Assembly (NCBI GenBank): GCA_014529385.2
Contig: CM043961.1
Span: 13,249,978 to 13,309,977 of the forward strand
Origin: Adiantum capillus-veneris
Lineage: Eukaryota; Streptophyta; Polypodiopsida; Polypodiales; Pteridaceae
DNA: 60,000 nucleotides
Direction of reading: 5' to 3'
The notes under the pieces were generated by a model. The model had not been told where the DNA came from. It saw nothing but the letters and a program-made list of their open reading frames with translations, and ran no database searches. This document shows, one piece after another, positions 1 through 10,758 of the stretch. Within the stretch, counting starts at the first letter, position 1. The number at the start of each line of letters is the position of its first letter. A program made the translations under genes and the position numbers.

Positions 1-148
1 TGACTTGTTGAAAGTTGGTGTATGTACAATGGGTATAGTGTTACCCATTTCCTTAGCATCTATATACATATCATTTTCCCTGGACTTAAAGAAGATTCTC
101 CTTTCAGGGAATTTAACATTGGCAGCCAGGCGATCAAACCATGGTGCC
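1..148 (-). pseudogene. Left part of minus-strand family A gypsy copy (protease/RT linker)
   Basis: The reverse complement matches the plus-strand element at about 4019-4140, the stretch just after the aspartic protease. It belongs to the minus-strand family A copy that resumes at 8837. At the site matching 4028-4031 this copy has three T where the plus copy has four, so it lacks the frameshift seen there. The window edge cuts it, so the rest of its pol lies to the left. Confidence 0.85.
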
Positions 149-1748
149 TGTCATAATAATCAATATCTAATTCTCCTAAATGATTTTCTCATATTAAACT
201 GATCATTTAATGTGGGGAAGTGCTAGGGGAGAAAAAGCTAGAATATTGCTTAAGCTAGTAGACCGGCCACAGTAGGGATCCAAAGGAGGGAAAATAGGGA
301 TCCAAAGGGGGGGCCATCTGCAAAAGAGCCATGTGCACCAATGGGCTAAAAAGACCCTAAGGTTCAGCCCATTAAGACTTCCAAATGCTAAGGTTCCAAA
401 ATTCAAAGGTTGTGTCCAAAGGGTTAAAGCTTAGGGGGAATTGGATGCTTTGTGTGCTCTCCAAAGTCAACACACATCCCTACACATGAGGGGGTGAGCC
501 CTAAAGGTAGGGGATGAGAGATAAAGTCACACACACACACACACACACAGGCTCCCTTTACACAAAGGGAATTAGGGACACACGTCAGCTCCATAGCCCA
601 GATGCCCACAAGGTGTGCCCAATTCCCACTGGATGGCCTTGGAGGTGGACCAATGATAATTAAGCTAGAGTAAATATAGTTTAATTAATTTAAAATCATT
701 TAATAAAAGAAACCGATGAGAATTAAGTCTCTTAGAAGACTATTGGGCAGTCTCACAAGGGGTCCAATGAGCATTCAGGAGCCCACCAATGGCTTGCCTG
801 ATTCCTATTGGCCAGGAGGCAAAGGGGTCCAATGAGAGTTTAGTTTAATTATTTAATAACCTAAAGCTCTCACAAAAGGGGAAAGGGGGACACATGTCAG
901 ACGGCTATCACTTATGCTGCTTAATAATCATTGGCTTGACTTGGGGAGAGCCAATGAGGGCTCAGCAAGAGCAAACAGCAAGAGGGCTCGCCCAAGAGAG
1001 AGAGGGGGGGCTGATTTTTGCAAGGCATTATCACACACACACACTCACACAATCTCATGTGTGAAGAAAGAGAAGACTATCTCTTCCCAAGCTTTAATGG
1101 AGAGCTCATCACCTACTCCAAGCTTGTGAGATAGAAGCCTACAACGACACACTCTTGGCTTGTGGATGCAAATCCAACCAAGAGCCAAGCTTCAATGCAT
1201 GCTCATCTCCTCCACCAAGCTAATTACTAAGCTAAAGCTATGCTAATATGAGTGATTATGTGAGGAGATGTACATCTTTCTCGTAAGATACTCCTTCTTC
1301 CTCTCAATCTACTCTCATACCCTGCTAGCTCTCACCATCTTCGAAGGTGTGTGAGGTCTTGGGTCTAAGAACGGGGATAATTAAAGTTGTGTTTGTTAAG
1401 TGTTTTGTTTAGTGCATGAAGCTTTCATCTTCATTGCACTAGTTAGTCTTGAAGGAACACAAAGAATTGTATTGTACAATGTCTCTCTTGATGGAAGAAA
1501 CCATAATACAAAGCCTTTTGGAGGGGGGACCGGCTCCATGCAAATCCGGTCCTCAACTGTTGTCAATAGCTTAATTTCTCTCTCTTTTGAAAGTATTGTT
1601 GATGCTATCTAACTAGGTGTTATGCTTTTTGTTGCTCTCTCCACCCAAGCACTCTTGTAATTCTCATTAGGAATCTATTCTAATGAAATGCCCACTATGT
1701 TCATGCTAATTTCCGCTACACATAGTTTTTAGACCATTAAATGTTACA
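149..1748 (+). repeat. 5' LTR of family A element
   Basis: It starts TG and ends CA directly before the primer-binding site. It is about 1600 bp and is repeated from 7445. It holds a CA microsatellite (about 529-549) that is shorter in the 3' LTR. The short reading frames inside it are not convincing genes. Confidence 0.92.
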
Positions 1749-1749
1749 T

Positions 1750-1763
1750 TGGTATCAGAGCTC
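1750..1763 (+). other. Primer-binding site, initiator-Met tRNA type
   Basis: TGGTATCAGAGCTC lies two bases after the LTR. TGGTATCAGAGC is the usual plant LTR-retrotransposon site complementary to the 3' end of initiator methionine tRNA. It fixes the LTR end and the plus orientation. Confidence 0.88.
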
Positions 1764-2165
1764 AAGGTTTCTCTTTTCTTGCTCAACAAGCGAGGTCCTC
1801 AAGCTAGCTACAAATGGTTGGTATTATTAATTGCCTGTGAGTAAGTAGAATAGGGATTTTTCAGCCTTGCAGTGCCCCTGCCTTCGTGTAGTTAACGGGG
1901 CATCACCGTCTAGAGCTATGGTCTTAATAGTGGAGTCCTACGGGGCTTGCCTACGGCTTAACCACTATTGAGCTATTAGAAGCTTGACGGGAGCCGGTGC
2001 TGTTTTGGTTTTGAAAGACCCTGTCTTCTATTCCTTGCAATTAATGGTATTCGAGTCGCGGGTACAGTAGCTTGAGTGCTTTTTCTAAAGGGGTAAAGAG
2101 GAGTAGCAACTAGGGCTTGAAGTGCCAAAGTACACCTAAAAAGTTTACACCTAAAGGTTGTTAGA
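1764..2165 (+). other. Untranslated leader of family A element
   Basis: This is the stretch between the primer-binding site and the gag start. I see no long open frame in the gag direction. The minus-strand copy has the equivalent leader at about 10354-10743, so it is a normal part of the family. Confidence 0.7.
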
Positions 2166-4034
2166 ATGGCTGACAATAGTAAAGAGAGTGAAATTAATGT
2201 TGATAACTTTGATTTTGCTCATGAGCAAGCTACTAATGATGCTTCAATGCTTGTTAACTATCTTGTTACTAGGCTTCAACAAGCCATGGGCAATCCATCT
2301 CTCCAAAGTGAAGTGCAACGGCAGCTCCGTGCTCACGGGATTCTCCAAGCTCATCACCATGACGAGAGAACACCTAGGAAGCCTCCTTGTGAGACTACCA
2401 AAAGAGGTCTCTCTCCGATTCGGGAAGAAGAAGAGAATCCATATGAAGGGCTCAAGAATCTACTTCTTAATGATGCATCTCCTTCCCAAAGGAGAACTCA
2501 AGAGCCTCCACCGAAGGAACGAGAAAGAAGCGAGTCTCCCGCCACCTCGGCGGAGATGGCTCCACGAAGACGGCGGGCTAAACGCTCTCCATCACCACCA
2601 AAGCAGAGAAGACCATCACACTCTTCTCCACACCATAATTCAAAGAGGGATGATAAAAAGCAAGAGAAGAAAAAGGCGAGAAAGAGGACACCCTCTTCTC
2701 CATCTTCTTCATCCTCTTCCTCTTATGAAAGCGATGGTGAAGACGACAAAGATCAAGACAAGAAAAAGGCGAGAAAGAGGTCACCCTCTTCTCCACCTTC
2801 TTCAAATTCTTCATCTTCTGAAGAAAGTGATGGTGCAACCTTTGAACACTCAAAAAGAAGAGGCCATAGGAAATCCTATGCCGCATGGAAGAGGTTGTCC
2901 AAATTGAAGAAATTCAAAGAGGGAGGGAAGAGCATCTCTTTCCTTACCTATGATGGTACCTTTGGTGCTACGGACAAAGTCTTGGCCTTTATCCAGCAAT
3001 TTGATGCGGCGTTTGGAGATGAGGGCTTCATGGAGTCCTCCAAGCTACGCCATGTAGCTATGCACTTTCAAAAGTCCGCCAAACAATGGTGGTCTAGCCT
3101 ACGAGCCAACGGTGAAGCTCCACGAACATGGAAACCTTTAAGAGCTTCCATTATGAAGCAGTTTTTGGCCACCGATGCCAAAGACAAGGTACTCACCGAA
3201 TGGCGAAGCTTAAAGCTCTCTCCCAATGAATCCATCCATAAATATGTAGACAAGTTTTGGGACCTACAACTCAAAGCCACTGTCTTCAAAAAGTTGGATT
3301 TTGGAGAGCAAAAGCAACAATTTTGTGCGGGCTTAACCGAAGAAATGGCGGAGTATGTCAACTCCCAAAGGCCACGTACCATATCGACGATAATACACCA
3401 TACTATGGTGGCCTCTCGAATCAATTTCCAAACAGGGGCTAAAAGAAATAATAAGCCCCCGGAAAACAAGGGTTCCAATGAGCCTAAGGGGAAGGACAAT
3501 GTCCAAAAGTCTCCTAAGGGCAACTCCAACAAAGCTAAAGAGAAGGGAGTTTACAAAGGTAAGAACAAACTCTCTCCTGAAGAGCTTGAGTGTTATCACA
3601 AGGATAACCGGTGTTTCAAGTGCGGCGAACAAGGGCATGCGTACCGCGCTTGTCCCCAAAAGAACAACCGCCAAGATCCTCCTAGAGCTTCCTTGGTTGA
3701 AATCCAAGAGGAGGAGACTCACCAAACTCATCACAAAGGATCTCCTCTATGCCATGATTGGGGAAAGGTAAGAGAACATGATGCTTTTATTCTCTTTGAC
3801 CCTGGTTCTACTCACAATTTTATATCTATAGAGTTAGCCACCAAGCTAGGCATACAATCCTTTGAGATGGGAGATGTCCTACCCCCAAACAGTGCCTTCA
3901 AGGGGCAAGAAGCTTCAGTCACTCCCTTAATCGAGAAATTGAGGCTTCATGTCCAAGGCTATGTGGACAAAGAGGACTTCTTTATCTCTCCTCTCAAGCA
4001 TGAGGATGTAATCCTAGGGGCACCATGGTTTTGA
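2166..4034 (+). CDS. Gag with zinc knuckle and N-terminal part of protease (family A)
   Basis: A 622-residue frame opening MADNSKES. The first 230 residues are low-complexity, with Ser/Lys/Arg-rich charged repeats. A retrotransposon gag domain follows at about 250-400, including a KQWWSSLRA stretch. A CCHC zinc knuckle, CFKCGEQGHAYRAC, sits near residue 480. An aspartic-protease segment follows with FDPGSTHNFIS, where the catalytic motif is D-P-G instead of the common D-S/T-G. Gag packages element RNA and forms the particle; the protease matures it. The frame ends in the protease at a four-T run. The minus-strand copy has three T at that site and reads on, so this stop is a one-base insertion frameshift and not the natural end. 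Confidence 0.88.
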   Translation: MADNSKESEINVDNFDFAHEQATNDASMLVNYLVTRLQQAMGNPSLQSEVQRQLRAHGILQAHHHDERTPRKPPCETTKRGLSPIREEEENPYEGLKNLLLNDASPSQRRTQEPPPKERERSESPATSAEMAPRRRRAKRSPSPPKQRRPSHSSPHHNSKRDDKKQEKKKARKRTPSSPSSSSSSSYESDGEDDKDQDKKKARKRSPSSPPSSNSSSSEESDGATFEHSKRRGHRKSYAAWKRLSKLKKFKEGGKSISFLTYDGTFGATDKVLAFIQQFDAAFGDEGFMESSKLRHVAMHFQKSAKQWWSSLRANGEAPRTWKPLRASIMKQFLATDAKDKVLTEWRSLKLSPNESIHKYVDKFWDLQLKATVFKKLDFGEQKQQFCAGLTEEMAEYVNSQRPRTISTIIHHTMVASRINFQTGAKRNNKPPENKGSNEPKGKDNVQKSPKGNSNKAKEKGVYKGKNKLSPEELECYHKDNRCFKCGEQGHAYRACPQKNNRQDPPRASLVEIQEEETHQTHHKGSPLCHDWGKVREHDAFILFDPGSTHNFISIELATKLGIQSFEMGDVLPPNSAFKGQEASVTPLIEKLRLHVQGYVDKEDFFISPLKHEDVILGAPWF

Positions 4035-7000
4035 CCGCCTGGCTGCCGATGTTAAATTTCCTGAAAGGAGAATCTCCTTTAAGTTCAGGGAAAAAGACAT
4101 GTATATAGATGCTAAGAAAATTGGTAACACTATCCCCATTGTCAATAAAGAGCTCTATTTCCGTGTACACGATTTTTGTTAAAGATTCTCAAAATGAACC
4201 TAATGCTTTAGCAAAAGAAAATAAAAGCAACCAAAAGGAATTAGAGTTATCCAATTTTCTCAAGAGGTTTCAAGATGTTTTTATTGACGACATCCCTTGT
4301 GAGTTACCTCCTAAACGAGGTAATGATGACCATGCAATTGAACTTCTTCCAGGAAGTTCACCGCCTAACAAACCTCCTTATAGAGTTTCTCAAGCTCAAC
4401 AAGAGGAGATTATGCGGCAAGTGCATGAGTTAGTTGAGAAGGGTATGGTTAGGCCAAGCTCATCTCCATTTTGCTCACCTGTGCTACTAGTGAAAAGAAA
4501 GACTGCACATATCGTATGTGTGTCGACTATAGAGCACTAAATAGGATCACTATCAAGAATAGGTTTCCCGTTCCACGGGTAGAAGACCTATTTGATAAGT
4601 TACAAGGATCGACCTACTCCAGTAGGATTGACCTAAAAAGTGGCTATCATCAAATAAGGATAGTTGATCAAGACATTGTAAAGACCGCAATTCTCACCAC
4701 ATTTGGTCTTTACGAATACATTGTCATGCCTTTTGGCTTGACCAATGCACCAGCCACATTCAACCGCTTGATGGAGAAGCTGTTCAGGCCTCATCGAACC
4801 TTCACTGGAGTGTTCTTTGATGATATTATCATCTACTCTAATTCATTGGAGGAACACAAGCAACACCTCCAGGTAATATTTCAAGTTTTAAGAGAGAATA
4901 AACTTTATGTTAATCGAAATTAAAGTGAATTTTTCTTGCAAGAGATTCAGTATTTAGGTCATATTATCTCTCAAGATGGCATCCAAATGGATCCATCTAA
5001 GTTAGAGGTAATAAAAGGATGGCCTAAAATAAGGAATCTTCATGAACTAAGAAGCTTTATAGGTATGTGTGCATACTATAGACGCTTCATAGAAAAGTTC
5101 TCACAAATTGCGGGACCATTACATGACCTAACAAAGAAAAGCGTTAGGTATACATGGTCTGCTAAGGAGAACAATGCTTTCGAAAAGCTTAAAGAAAAGA
5201 TTATCTCTCAACCTGTGCTTACACTACCGGATCTCTCAAAGCCATTTGAGGTCCAATGTGATGCTTGTGGTGATTGCCTTGGAGCTGTTTTGCTCCAAGA
5301 AGGGCATGCCATAGGCTATGAGAGTCGAAGGCTCGACCCTGTTGAGCAAGCTCTAGGAATATACGAAAAGGAACTCCTTGCAGTTCTACATGCCTTAGAC
5401 TCATGGAAGCACTATTTATTGGGGACTCCTTTCATTCTGCGAACGGATCACCAAAGTCTTAAGTACTTCATGACGCAGACCAAACTCTCCGACAAACAAA
5501 TGAGGTGGGCAAATTTCCTTTCGCAATTTCATTTTCATATTGCTCACATTGCTGGCAAGCATAATCAAGTAGCTGATGCACTCTCAAGACACCCGAGAGT
5601 GAATGCGGTTTCCAAAGCAACTCACAATGATCTATCTTCAATGATAGATGAGTATGCTATTGATCCCGATTTTAGAGATGTGATTTCAGCCCTTCATTAG
5701 GGAAGAAAGAAGAACCATTTACCTTACAAGACGGTTATCTTCTCTATGGCAATAGACTATGTGTTACTAACTCACTACGTGAGAAAGTAATGTATGAATC
5801 TCATGCTCCACCTTATGCGGGGCATAGAGGGATTCAGTCTACCTTAAAGGGAATTGAAACATATTTCTATTGGCCTACCGTGAAAGTGAACATACAAGAG
5901 TATGTTTCTAAATGTGTGGTATGCCAAAAGACAAAATTTGATAGTGGGAAGCAACTTGGATTGCTTCAACCCTTGCCAATCCCGAATTCACCATGGGAGA
6001 GCATATTCATGGATTTTATCTTTGGATTGCCTAAGTCTATCCATGGGAATACGGGAATATGGACGATACTAGACAGGTTCAGTAAACAAGCTCATTTTAT
6101 ACCTGTCAAAAAGACTATCAAAGCCCATCAAATGGCAACCCTCTTCATTTCACAAATTTTCAAGTACCATGGCTTGCCAATGTCCATAGTGTCGGATAGA
6201 GATCCTAGAATGACCAGTAATTTCTGGAAGGGTCTCTTTGAGAATTTAGGAACAAGGCTAAACTTCTCTTCGGCCTATCATCCACAAACGGATGGCCAAA
6301 GTGAAATATCTAACCTAACAATTCTCGATCTACTAAAAGCCTATGTAACGGAAGTAGATCAAAGATCCCAATGGGAGAAGTACTTACCCTTAGTGGAGTA
6401 TGCTTACAATAACACTGTACATACTTCCACGGGAAAAGCACCTTTCGAGGTAATTGAGGGAAGATCAAAAAGTCCCTTGTTACTTAAGGTACATGGGAAG
6501 ATCTTCGCTGCAGATGAGTATAGCCGAGACCTACAAGAATCTTTTCAAAAGATTAAGGATGCTATCTCTATCTCACAGCAAAGGCAAAGGCTGCTGCTGA
6601 CAAGCACAGAAGAGCCCAAGCCTTTAAAGAAAACGATTGGGTCTTGTTAAAGTTTCCCAAGGCTCGATTAAGGCACACGACGGGCAAGAATCCTACGGGC
6701 CACCAAAAGTACTATGCTAAACTAGCAAAAAGGTACTATGGTCCCTTCCAGATTCTTAGGCCAATCAATGAGATGGCCTATCAACTCAAGTTGCCCAATC
6801 ATTGGCTCATACACAATGCTTTCCATGTGAGCCTATTAAAGCCTTACAAAGGAGAGCCACCTCAAGAACCAACTACTGAAGACCCACCGGAGATCGAGGA
6901 CCAAGAAGAGGTGCTGCAGTCCGAGTCCATTCTCCGACATGAAGACAAGGTACTAAGAGGCGGTAAGACTATCCGATGATATCTTATTAAGTTTAAGAAT

Positions 7001-7060
7001 TATCCTTTTGAAGATGCTAGATGAATGCAAGGCATACAATTAAAGGATAACCTAAACCTT
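4035..7060 (+). pseudogene. Broken pol: RT, RNase H, integrase, chromodomain-like tail (family A)
   Basis: Domains in order are: reverse transcriptase at about 4330-4925, with VMPFGLTNAPATF and the active-site FFDDIIIYS near 4813; RNase H at about 5220-5600, with CDACG, YEKELLAV, TDHQSLKY and the NQVADALSRHP end; integrase at 5790-6650, with an H-H-C-C zinc site (GHRG, CVVCQK) and the D-D-E core (MDFIFGL, VSDRDPR, HPQTDGQSE); and a C-terminal chromodomain-like segment (KFKNYP) after 6900. Breaks are a frameshift after the protease, another near 4490, a stop replacing Lys at 4921, and frameshifts near 5700 and 6600, plus a stop at 6977. The protein set would copy RNA to DNA and integrate it, but this copy cannot make one polyprotein. 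Confidence 0.88.
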
Positions 7061-7444
7061 GTCAATGCTTACAATGCTTTCCAAAAGTAAGCAAATATAC
7101 AAAATGTTAAAAATGAACAAATTTTTTGTCTTATAAGACTCTCTTTTTCTTTATTGTGCAAAAAAATGAAGTAGTATGCATGATTAGATCAAGTTTGCGG
7201 AGACGACGTCTCCCAAACACCAAGTAGAGCTTGTCACTCTACTATGGAGATTGATAAGACTAATGTGCAGACATGCTTGCGGCAGCCTCAGGCTCTGAAG
7301 CGCCAAATGGACTAGTCATCCATTGTGGAATGATGTCGTAGGGTAACATAGGGATCCTCTACCCGCTAAGAAAAGGACTCATGAATATGCTTTATCTTCT
7401 CTACACCATAGTCAAGGACGACTATGATTTCAAGAGAGAGGTAA
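7061..7444 (+). other. 3' untranslated region with polypurine tract before the 3' LTR
   Basis: Non-coding stretch between the end of pol and the 3' LTR. Its last bases, AAGAGAGAGGTAA, are purine-rich and abut the TG of the LTR, as expected for the plus-strand primer. Nothing else is recognisable. Confidence 0.65.
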
Positions 7445-8839
7445 TGTCATAATAATCAATATCTAATTCTCCTAAATGATTTTCTCATATTAAACTGATC
7501 ATTTAATGTGGGGAAGTGCTAGGGGAGAAAAAGCTAGAATATTGGTTAAGCTAGCAGACCGGCCACAGTAGGGATCCAAAGGAGGGAAAATAGGGATCCA
7601 AAGGGGGGGCCATCTGCAAAAGATCCATGTGCAACAATGGGCTAAAAAGACCCTAAGGTTCAACCCATTAAGACTTCCAAAATGCTAAGGTTCCAAAATT
7701 CAAAGGTTGTGTCCAAAGGGTTAAAGCTTAGGGAGAATTGGATGCTTTGTGTGCTCTCCAAAGTCAACACACATCCCTACACATGAGGGGGTGAGCCCTA
7801 AAGGTAGGGGATGAGAGAGAAAGTCACACACACACACAGGCTCCCTTTACACAAAGGGAATTAGGGACACAGGTCAGCTCCCTAGCCGAGATGCCCACAA
7901 GGTGTGCCCAATTCCTACTCGATGGCCTTGGAGGTGGACCAATGAGAATTAAGCTAGAGTAAATCTAGTTTAATTAATTTAAAAACATTTAATAAAAGAA
8001 ACCAATGAGAATTAAGTCTCCTAGAAGACTATTGGGCAGTCTCACAAGGGGTCCAATGAGCATTCAGGAGCCCAATGGCTTGCCTGATTCCTATTGGCCA
8101 GGAGGCAAAGGGGTCCAATGAGAGTTTAGTTTAATTATTTAATAACCTAAAGCTCTCACAAAAGGGGAAAGGGGGACACATGTCAGAAGGCTATCGCTTA
8201 TGTTGCTTAATAATCATTGGCTTGACTTGGGGAGAGCCAATGAGGGCTCAGCAAGAGCAAATAGCAAGAGGGCTCGCCCAAGAGAGAGAGGGGGCTGATT
8301 TTTGCAAGGCATTATCACACAAACACTCACACAATCTCATGTGTGAAGAAAGGGAAGACTATCTCTTCCCAAGCTTTAATGGAGAGCTCATCACCTACTC
8401 CAAGCTTGTGAGATAGAAGCCTACAACGACACACTCTTGGCTTGTGGATGCAAATCCAACCAAGAGCCAAGCTTCAATGCATGCTCATCTCCTCTACCAA
8501 GCTAATTACTAAGCTAAAGCTATGCTAATATGAGTGATTATGTGAGGAGATGTACATCTTTCTCATAAGATACTCCTTCTTCCTCTCAATCTACTCTCAT
8601 ACCTTGCTAGCTCTCACCATCTTCGAAGGTGTGTGAGGTCTTGGGTCTGAGAACGGGGATAATTAAAGTTGTGTTTGTTAAGTGTTTTGTTTAGTGCATG
8701 AAGCTTTCATCTTCATTGCACTAGCTAGTCTTGAAGGAACACAAAGAATTGTATTGTACAATGTCTCTCTTGATGGGAGAAACCATAATACAAAGCCTTT
8801 TGGAGGGGGGAATGGCTCCATGCAAATCCGGTCCTCAAC
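7445..8839 (+). repeat. 3' LTR of family A element, truncated at its 3' end
   Basis: It matches 149-1557 nearly base for base, with a shorter CA tract. At 8837-8839 the sequence AAC is shared with the inverted copy that follows. The last 191 bp of the LTR (equivalent of 1558-1748) are absent. Confidence 0.9.
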
Positions 8840-10353
8840 CAGGGTCAAAGAGAATAAAAGCATCATGTTCTCTTACCTTTCCCCAAGCATGGCATAGAGG
8901 AGATCTTTGTGGTGAGTTTGGTGAGTCTCCTCCTCTTGGATTTCAACCAAGGTAGCTCTAGGAGGATCTTGGCGGTTGTTCTTTTGGGGACAAGCGCGGT
9001 ACGCATTCCCTTGTTCGCCGCACTTGAAACACCGGTTATCCTTGTGATAACGCTCAAGCTCTATAGGAGACAGTTTGTTTTTACCTTTGTAAATTCCCTT
9101 CTCTTTAGCTTTGTTGGAGTTGCCCTTAGGAGACTTTTGGACATTGTCCTTCCCCTTAGGCTTGTTGGAACCCCGTTTGGAAATTGATTCGAGAGGCCAC
9201 CATAGTATGGTGTATTACCGTCGATATGGTACGTGGCCTTTGGGAGTTGACATACTCCGCCATTTCTTCGGTTAAGCCCGCACAAAATTGTTGCTTTTGC
9301 TCTCCAAAATCCAACTTTTTGAAGATAGTGGCTTTGAGTTGTAGGTCCCAAAACTTTTCTACATATTTGTGGATGGATTCATAGGGAGAGAGCTTTGAGC
9401 TTCTCCATTCGGTGAGTACTTTGTCTTTGGCATTGGTGGCCAAAACCGGCTTCATAATGGAAGCTCTTAAAGCTTTCCATGTTCGTGGAGCTTCACTGTT
9501 GGCTCGTAGGCTAGACCACCATTGCCTTGCGGACTTTTGAAAGTGCATAGCTACATGGCATAGCTTAGAGGACTTCCTGAAGCCCTCATCTCCGAACGCC
9601 GCATAAAATTGTTGGATAAAGGCCAAGACTTTGTCCGTAGCACCAAAGGTGCCATCATAGGTAAGGAAAGAGATGCTCTTCCCTCCCTCTTTGAACTTCT
9701 TCAGCTTGGACGACCTCTTCCATGCGGCATAGGATTTCCTATGGCCTCTTTTTTTTGATGGTTCAAAGGTTTCACTATCACTTTCTTCAGAAGGTGAAGA
9801 ATTTGAGGAAGGTGGAGAAGAGGGTGACCTCTTTCTCGCCTTTTTCTTGTCTTGATCTTCATCGTCTTCACCATCACTTTCATAAGAGGAAGAGGATGAA
9901 GAAGATGGAGAAGATGGTGTCCTCTTTCTCGCTTTTTTCTTCTCTTGCTTTTTGTCACCCCTCTTTGAATTATGGTGTGGAGAAGGGTGCGATGGTCTTC
10001 TCCGTTTTGGAGGTGATGGAGAGCGTTTAGCCCGCCATCTTCGTGGAGCCATCTCCACCGAGGTGGCGGGAGACTCAATTCCTTTGGTGGAGGCTCTTGA
10101 GTTCTCCTTTGAGAACGAGATGCATCATCAAGAAGTAAATTCTTGAGTCCTTCGTATGGATTCTCTTCTTCTTCCCGAATCGGAGAGAGACCTCTTTTGG
10201 AAGTCTCACAAGGAGGCTTCCTAGGTGTTCTCTCATCATGGTGGGGAGCTTGGAGAATCCCATGAGCACGGAGCTGCCGTTGCACTTCACTTTCTCATTA
10301 GCAAAATCAAAGTTATCAACATTAATTTCACTCTCTTTACTATTGTCAGCCAT
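8837..10353 (-). pseudogene. Broken gag of the minus-strand family A copy
   Basis: Reading on the minus strand, it opens MADNSKESEINV like the plus copy. It then loses about 80 bp just after NFDFA (around 10300), which removes about 27 residues and shifts the frame. Later frames give the Ser/Arg-rich repeats, the gag core (about 9160-9700) and the zinc-knuckle region (about 9000-9060). A further break lies near 9180 where the plus copy has an extra segment. It is not translatable as one protein. Confidence 0.85.
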
Positions 10354-10743
10354 TCTAACAACTTTTAGGTGTAAACTTTTTAGGTGTACTTTGGCACTTC
10401 AAGCCCTAGTTGCTACTCCTCTTTACCCCTTTAGAAAAAGCACTCAAGCTACTGTACCCGTGGCTCGAATACCATTAATTGCATGGAATAGAAGAGAGGG
10501 TCGTTCAACACCAAAACAGCACCGGCTCCTGTCAAGCTTCTAATAGCTCAATAGTGCAAGCCTCGTAGGACTCCACTATTAAGACCATAGCTCTCAACGG
10601 TCATGCCCCGTTAGCTGCATGAAGGCAGGCACATTGCAAGGCTGAAAAATCCCTATTCTACTTACTCACAGGCAATTAATAATACCAACCATTTATAGGT
10701 AGCTTGAGGACCTCCCTTCTTGAGCAAGAAAAGAGAAACCTTG

Positions 10744-10758
10744 TGCTCTGATACCAAT
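10744..10758 (-). other. Primer-binding site of the minus-strand family A copy
   Basis: The reverse complement reads TTGGTATCAGAGC directly beside the LTR end, as in the plus copy. It confirms the minus orientation. Confidence 0.8.

Larger units (their letters stand above)
149..8839 (+). mobile_element. Ty3/gypsy LTR retrotransposon, family A, nested and 3'-truncated
   Basis: Two direct LTRs (149-1748 and 7445-8839) enclose a primer-binding site, gag with zinc knuckle, protease, reverse transcriptase, RNase H, integrase and a chromodomain-like tail, in the Ty3/gypsy order. The LTRs begin TGTCATAATAATC at both ends and differ at few positions apart from the length of a CA tract near 529-549, so the insertion is fairly young. 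The last 191 bp of the 3' LTR are missing and the sequence switches to an inverted copy of the same family, so no right-hand target duplication can be checked. Several frameshifts and a stop in pol make it non-autonomous now. Confidence 0.93.

Noticed and set aside
529-549. CA repeat as a regulatory element of its own
   Set aside because: Simple length-variable microsatellite inside the LTR, differing between the two LTRs.
2158-2907. 249-residue frame overlapping the start of gag
   Set aside because: Shadow of gag in another frame; composition is Leu/Arg/His-biased and no domain is present.
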